A stretch of 64,000 nt of DNA from assembly GCA_013361525.1 (NCBI GenBank), contig JABFXY010000139.1, forward strand, positions 1 through 64,000, in the 5' to 3' direction. The position numbers were made by a program, and so were the translations under genes. The notes beneath the pieces were generated by a model. The model had not been told where the DNA came from. It made no database searches and saw only the letters and a list, made by a program, of their open reading frames with translations. This stretch comes from Polyangiaceae bacterium (GTDB lineage: Bacteria > Myxococcota_A > Polyangia > Polyangiales > Polyangiaceae). The stretch's first letter is position 1. Each line of letters opens with the position of its first letter. This document shows positions 59,905-64,000 of the stretch, piece after piece.

Positions 59905-60249
59905 CGTTCTTCCGCGCGACTCGATGCCATGTTCGGCGCGCTCTCCGACCCGACGCGGAGGGGGATTCTCGCCCGCCTCGCGCAGGCGGATGCGCGCGTG
60001 ACGGACCTCGCGAGCGCATTTCCCATTTCGCTCAACTCGACCTCCAAACACCTGCGAAAGCTGGAGGAAGCGGGCCTCGTGCGCCGCTCGATCGTCGGCC
60101 GGGAGCATTTCCTTTCGCTGAACGCGGAGCCCCTCGCCGAAGCGGCGGAATGGATCGATCACTATCGGCGGTTTTGGGAAGAACGGCTCGCCGCCCTCGA
60201 TGCCTTCGTGACGAAGAAGTCCTCGCCGCGGAAGCGACGCGTCCAATGA
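59896..60249 (+). CDS. ArsR/SmtB-family transcriptional regulator
   Basis: 117 residues from the ATG at 59896, in-frame within the palindrome. The winged helix-turn-helix is clear: ALSDPTRRGILARLAQADARVTDLASAFPISLNSTSKHLRKLEEAGLVRR. No Cys metal-site (ELCVCDL) is present, so it is of the type not binding metals, as in the SRPBCC-linked group. Stop overlaps the downstream SRPBCC gene (ATGA), and an SDR follows. Probably represses its own operon. Confidence 0.9.
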   Translation: MGERSSARLDAMFGALSDPTRRGILARLAQADARVTDLASAFPISLNSTSKHLRKLEEAGLVRRSIVGREHFLSLNAEPLAEAAEWIDHYRRFWEERLAALDAFVTKKSSPRKRRVQ

Positions 60250-60695
60250 GCGTCGCAATCGCGTATCCGAAGGTTACCGTCCGTCGCGTGATTGCGGCTC
60301 CTCGAGAGGCCGTATTCGACGCCTGGCTCGACGCGGACAGCCTCGCCGCCTGGATGTTGCCGCGCGGGATGACGCACGCGACCGCGACGGTCGAACCGCG
60401 CGAGGGCGGGGCCTACGAGATCGTCATGCACGGCGCGGGAGCCTCGTACGTTCACACCGGCACGTACCGCGTCATCGACCGGCCGCATCGGCTCGTCTTC
60501 ACGTGGAGCTCGGACGCGACGAAACATCGTCCGACCCTCGTCACGGTCGAGCTTCGCGCGGACCGCCGAGCCACCGAGGTCGTGGTGACGCACGAGCAGC
60601 TGCCGGACGCCGACGCGATTCGGTCGCACACGGAGGGCTGGACCGACGTGCTCGATCAGTTGGCCGTGAGGATCACCGGCGGCGCCGGAGGGTGA
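60246..60695 (+). CDS. SRPBCC (AHSA1-like) domain protein
   Basis: 149 residues, ATG overlapping the ArsR stop. AHSA1/START-like features: VRRVIAAPREAVFDAWLDADSLAAWM, TATVEPREGGAYEI, RLVFTWSSD and a C-terminal helix GWTDVLDQLAV. These hydrophobic-cavity proteins bind lipids or act in polyketide/aromatic metabolism. ArsR-SRPBCC pairs are common and usually form one regulatory unit. Confidence 0.88.
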   Translation: MSVAIAYPKVTVRRVIAAPREAVFDAWLDADSLAAWMLPRGMTHATATVEPREGGAYEIVMHGAGASYVHTGTYRVIDRPHRLVFTWSSDATKHRPTLVTVELRADRRATEVVVTHEQLPDADAIRSHTEGWTDVLDQLAVRITGGAGG

Positions 60696-60720
60696 GCCGG
60701 CGACCGCGAAGGAGGAAACG

Positions 60721-61518
60721 ATGCTTCTACAGAACAAGACCGCCGTCATCTACGGAGGTGGCGGAGCAATTGGAGGCGCGGTGGCGCGCATGTTCGCTCG
60801 CGAGGGGGCGAAGGTGTTCGTCGCCGGGCGCTCGAGGCAAAAGCTCGACGAGGTCGTTCGGCTCATCACCGACGAAGGCGGCGTGGCCGAAGCTGCCGAG
60901 GTGGATGCGCTCGACGAGGCTGCCTTGGACGCGCACGCGAACGATGTTGCGAAGCGTGCCGGCAGGATCGACATCGCATTGAATGCCGTCGGCCTCCGAC
61001 ATGTACAGGGCACGCCGTTCGCCGAGCTCTCCTATTCGGACTTTGCCCATCCGATCCACGCGTACATGCGGACGAACTTTTTGACGGCGAAGGCCGTCGC
61101 TCGTCACATGCGCGTGCAACGACGCGGCGTCGTCCTCACGTTGTCGACGCCCGGAGCACGGATGTCGGGTGTCGGTTTCCTCGGTTATGGCGTCACGTGC
61201 GGCGCCGTGGAGACGTTCTCGCGGATCCTCGCGGGGGAGCTCGGTCCGAGCGGCATTCGCGTCGTGTGCCTTCGTCCGGATGCGATCCCCGAGGCGATCG
61301 CCGTGTCGCATTCGCGGAGCGTGTTCGAGGGTGCCGCGGAGCGCGCGGGGATCTCGGTCGAGACGATGCTCGACGAGCGCGCTCGCAATGGGACCTTGCT
61401 CGGGCGGTTCCCGACACTCGCCGATGTCGCGAGTTACGCGGCGTTCGTCGCGTCGGATCGCGCAGCCGCCACGACCGGTGCCATTGCGAACTTGACCTGC
61501 GGATCCGTCGTGGACTGA
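60721..61518 (+). CDS. SDR-family protein lacking the catalytic lysine
   Basis: 265 residues with GGAGG 7 nt upstream. The Rossmann fold is kept: GGGGAIGGAVA, AGRSRQKL and NAVG in place of NNAG. Catalytic Ser142 (LTLSTPG) and Tyr156 fit, but the YxxxK lysine is Cys160 (GYGVTCGA), so proton relay is impaired. Related atypical SDRs still bind NAD(P) or ligands. Third gene of the ArsR-SRPBCC operon (25-nt gap). Confidence 0.85.
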   Translation: MLLQNKTAVIYGGGGAIGGAVARMFAREGAKVFVAGRSRQKLDEVVRLITDEGGVAEAAEVDALDEAALDAHANDVAKRAGRIDIALNAVGLRHVQGTPFAELSYSDFAHPIHAYMRTNFLTAKAVARHMRVQRRGVVLTLSTPGARMSGVGFLGYGVTCGAVETFSRILAGELGPSGIRVVCLRPDAIPEAIAVSHSRSVFEGAAERAGISVETMLDERARNGTLLGRFPTLADVASYAAFVASDRAAATTGAIANLTCGSVVD

Positions 61519-61540
61519 GCGCGGTTTTTCCCGCTCACGT

Positions 61541-62905
61541 TCAATGAATTTCGCTGCGGTCGACGACCTTCACCGTCGCGGGGCGGCGCGGGGCGGCGCG
61601 AGGTTTCGCCTCTCGGTGCGGGCGCTTCGAATCCGAAGGGGCAGGGGTCGCGCTGGCGCTCGCGGTCTTCGTCGCCGAGCGCTCTACGTCGATGCTCGGC
61701 GGCGTCGCTCCCGCGGTATCGACCCGCGGGGGTGGGGAAGCGACGGCGTCCACCGCGGCCGGCGGAGGCTCCACGTCGATGGCCATCAACCGCGGCGAGG
61801 TCGCCCATAGCGGTCCGTGCATCGCGCACCGGGCGGCGAGCGATGCGACGACGGCGACACCCAGGACGGCGAACGCGACACCCACCATTCCACCGAGAGG
61901 ACGATTCGTGCGAGCACGCGAGATCGCGGGCGGCGCGCAGGTCGCTGCGTGCGGGCGAATCGTGGGCTCGGCATCGGGGATCACCAGCGGCGTGCGGGTG
62001 GGCACCGCCGATTCGATGGCTTCCCGGAACGCTCGCGCCATTTCGATCGGTGACGAAAATCGCAATGAATGGTCGTACGCGAAGGCGCGGGCAAACCATT
62101 CATCCAGAGCTGCGGGAACGTCGGCTCGAAGCTTCGACACCGGTACGTAGCGACCGACCGTAATGGCGAGCATGGTCTGCTGCGGCGTATCCCCTTCGAA
62201 TGGGACGATGCCGGCGAGCGCCTCGTAGGCAATGACCGCCATCGCCCACAGATCCGTGTGCGGCCCGACGGGGCGATGCTCCACCAGCTCCGGGCTCATG
62301 TAGTCGGGCGTGCCGACGACGAGGCCGTGCGAAGTCTGCGTCGGCGAGTGCAGACCCAATTGGGTGCTTATCGCTTTGGCGACGCCGAAGTCTGCGAGCT
62401 TCACGATCTCTTCGTCGATATCGTTGCGCGCGAGGATGATGTTCGCGGGCTTGAGATCGCGATGAACGATGCCCTCCGCGTGCGCGATGGCGACGGCGTC
62501 CGCAAGCTGCACGAGGATGGTGGCGATTCGGTCGAGGCCGAGCGGGCCCTCGGTGACGATCGCCGTGTCGAGCGACATTCCATCCACGAGCTCCATCACC
62601 ATGAATGGTCCGTGCGCGTCGCAATCGGCGTCGTGCACGAGGACGATCGAGCGCGTCATCGGCGCGAGTCGTGCAGAGACCTGCGCCTCGAATCGAAATC
62701 GCTCGAGCAGCGCGCGCGCTTCGCTCTCCGTCGCGCCGAGGTCGTTGCGACAGAACTTGATGGCGACGCGCGACTTCAAAAAGAGATGCTCGGCCGCCCA
62801 CACCTCGCCCTGTCCACCACGTCCGAGGAGCTCCTGCAGGATGTAGCGGTCGGCAATGACGTCCCCCGCCCGGTAGGACTTCGACCATTGCGGTGGAGGC
62901 AACAT
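61541..62905 (-). CDS. Canonical Ser/Thr protein kinase with C-terminal TM and linker
   Basis: 454 residues from the ATG at 62905. Intact Hanks-type kinase: GRGGQGEV, VAIKFC lysine, HRDLKPANI, ADFG, and GTPDYMSPEL (activation segment with T-P). An RD kinase, so phosphorylation control is expected. After about 320 there is a Pro/Ala linker, a transmembrane helix (about 345-370), then an external Pro/Ala/Ser-rich tail without a known sensor domain. It converges on the SDR gene with 22 nt between. Confidence 0.9.
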   Translation of the reverse strand: MLPPPQWSKSYRAGDVIADRYILQELLGRGGQGEVWAAEHLFLKSRVAIKFCRNDLGATESEARALLERFRFEAQVSARLAPMTRSIVLVHDADCDAHGPFMVMELVDGMSLDTAIVTEGPLGLDRIATILVQLADAVAIAHAEGIVHRDLKPANIILARNDIDEEIVKLADFGVAKAISTQLGLHSPTQTSHGLVVGTPDYMSPELVEHRPVGPHTDLWAMAVIAYEALAGIVPFEGDTPQQTMLAITVGRYVPVSKLRADVPAALDEWFARAFAYDHSLRFSSPIEMARAFREAIESAVPTRTPLVIPDAEPTIRPHAATCAPPAISRARTNRPLGGMVGVAFAVLGVAVVASLAARCAMHGPLWATSPRLMAIDVEPPPAAVDAVASPPPRVDTAGATPPSIDVERSATKTASASATPAPSDSKRPHREAKPRAAPRRPATVKVVDRSEIH

Positions 62906-63246
62906 GGTGGGCGTCACGGAGGTGTTGGATCCGGAGCACGCGTCGTTCCACCGAGCCCGCGCCACACACGAGCGAAATATTACGCAGGCATTCTTCGCGC
63001 GCCGAGAGGGCTCGGGAGAAGCTGTGGCTGCTCGCCGTAGCTCGCGTGCTTCGTCAGTGCGAATTGACTCGGCTAGCTCTCGCTAGAAAGCCATCGAGAG
63101 GCGGTGCGTTCTTCCTCGACGTGTGACGGCGTCCGCGCGGGCGAAGCTCCTCACACGAGAGCCTGCGCGTGCGCGCGACGAGGAAAGGGTGGGTGATCAC
63201 GCACCGTTTTGCACTCGTTGCGTTGACCCGCGGACGGCGCGCGCCG
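62906..63246. other. Intergenic spacer, no gene
   Basis: 340 bases between the kinase start and the barrel gene stop. It must hold the kinase promoter (minus strand; no clear sigma-70 boxes). A perfect palindrome GACGGCGC-GCGCCGTC (63233-63248) overlaps the barrel gene stop and may act as terminator; CTAGC-TCTC-GCTAG forms a small stem near 63072-63085. Nothing else is evident. Confidence 0.4.
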
Positions 63247-64000
63247 TCAGAAGCCGGTCGTTCCGCCGAACAGGAAGCGAACCACGCTCGGTGCTCCGCC
63301 GTCCTCGAAGGTGTCCGTGCCGAAACCGACGAGAAGGTTGAAGGAATGGTCGCGGTGATTCGGGGAACGAATGCCACCGATGAACGAAAACCGAAGCTTT
63401 TCCGGCTCGAAGTCTTCGAGGTGGGATTCGTTGAATGCATTGCCGACGGAGGCCTGGAGCGTACCGTCGAGAAAAGCCCAGATCGGCCAGCGATAATCGA
63501 GCGTTGCTGCGACGGCGCTCGATCCGAGCAGATAGCCGGGCTTGAAGCCGCGCATGATCTCGAGGTCCGGGACGTCCTCGATGTGTTTGGAGCCGACGAG
63601 CTCCGTAAAGGGGATGATCGCGTCCTGCGTCAGCGGGTCTTGGAAATACGCCGACAGGATGAGGCCGAGCACGCGTTGCGTACCGGTGATGTCGACGAAA
63701 CCTCCGAGCGAGGCGCTGTAATTCATCCATCCGCTGCGCTTCGGCTCGTCGAGCTCACCGACGAGCTCACCGGCCGCCTCGAACGCGACGCCGCTTCCGG
63801 GCTCCGGCCGAGGTTTGCGCGAATCCAATGCGACCCGCAGGCCGGTCTTCGCGGTCGCGTACGGCCGCCCATAGTGCGGCGGAATGGGGAAGTCGCCGTC
63901 GAGGATCCGCCGGCGAATGGTCGGGGGATCGCAGATCTGGCCGATTTCGGTCTCGGTGAAGAAGCTCACTTGCCCGCCGCACTCGCCCGCACCGGTGGTC
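63247..64000 (-). CDS. BamA/Omp85-like outer-membrane barrel, C-terminal part (runs off the window)
   Basis: 250 residues visible; the frame continues beyond base 64000 without a stop. The conserved Omp85 signature is readable as EIMRGFKPGYLLGSSAVAATLDYRWPIW, with RGF as the VRGF/Y-type motif, followed by transmembrane beta-strand-like alternation and FGGTTGF as the terminal strand. Omp85 proteins insert beta-barrels or secrete partners. The POTRA part, which would tell BamA from TamA or TPS proteins, is outside. Alternative: a D15 surface antigen of other function. Confidence 0.75.
   Translation of the reverse strand, partial: TTGAGECGGQVSFFTETEIGQICDPPTIRRRILDGDFPIPPHYGRPYATAKTGLRVALDSRKPRPEPGSGVAFEAAGELVGELDEPKRSGWMNYSASLGGFVDITGTQRVLGLILSAYFQDPLTQDAIIPFTELVGSKHIEDVPDLEIMRGFKPGYLLGSSAVAATLDYRWPIWAFLDGTLQASVGNAFNESHLEDFEPEKLRFSFIGGIRSPNHRDHSFNLLVGFGTDTFEDGGAPSVVRFLFGGTTGF

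Noticed and set aside
1..64000. CRISPR array, prophage or integrated element
   Set aside because: No regularly spaced identical repeats, no integrase, transposase, phage structural gene or tRNA-adjacent attachment site was seen; gene content looks chromosomal throughout.

Overview
The window is high-GC bacterial chromosome of a Myxococcota type, most likely order Polyangiales or a close relative. This is inferred from gene content: many lipoproteins with Gly/Ser/Ala- or Pro/Ala-rich linkers, C-terminal Cys-Cys/TM/Arg anchors of MYXO-CTERM type, three Ser/Thr kinases, five-fold CxGxCVDT Cys-rich repeats, lysyl oxidase and VIT-VWA proteins, and polar-pilin-like sequence. No rRNA, tRNA, CRISPR array, transposase or phage gene was recognised. 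About 48 protein genes fill the window on both strands.

Region 1 (1-12.4 kb): the tail of a J-domain protein, a 0.75 kb spacer with a bidirectional terminator, a membrane hydroxylase with an overlapping small membrane protein, then a divergent four-gene operon (2379-11661). The operon encodes an Hsp70/actin-fold ATPase, a dynamin-like GTPase, a membrane-anchored non-RD Ser/Thr kinase and a long coiled-coil protein. It is the best candidate for an undescribed system.

Region 2 (11.7-22 kb, all minus strand): leucyl-transferase bpt coupled to a Cys-rich surface protein, three further lipoproteins, then a phosphodiester glycosidase / BNR-repeat / SDR operon with an unusual 116-nt gene overlap.

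Region 3 (22-34.3 kb): VIT-VWA protein + ECF sigma factor + 79-aa protein, a YihY-type membrane protein, a DUF885 zinc peptidase, cytosolic HtrA-like protease with a UbiB/ABC1 kinase-like protein, and an amidase overlapping a kinase that has lost its glycine loop.

Region 4 (34.3-48.7 kb): ferredoxin-type sulfite/nitrite reductase with a partner, HflX, a second VIT-VWA lipoprotein, small lipoproteins, a 106-bp inverted-repeat structure, and a minus-strand run of FG-GAP lipoprotein, polysaccharide deacetylase-like protein, DUF4442 thioesterase-fold protein and lysyl oxidase.

Region 5 (48.7-64 kb): the classic MoxR-DUF58-transglutaminase operon, an AMIN-domain barrel protein, a DUF3352/pilin chimera next to HU, an anchored hydrolase, an apparently leaderless ArsR-SRPBCC-SDR operon (the SDR lacks its catalytic Lys), a canonical Ser/Thr kinase, and the C-terminal half of a BamA/Omp85-like barrel that runs off the window end.

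Most start sites were chosen by reading upstream ribosome-binding motifs, signal-peptide position and overlap with neighbours. Names are from motif recognition, with no database search.
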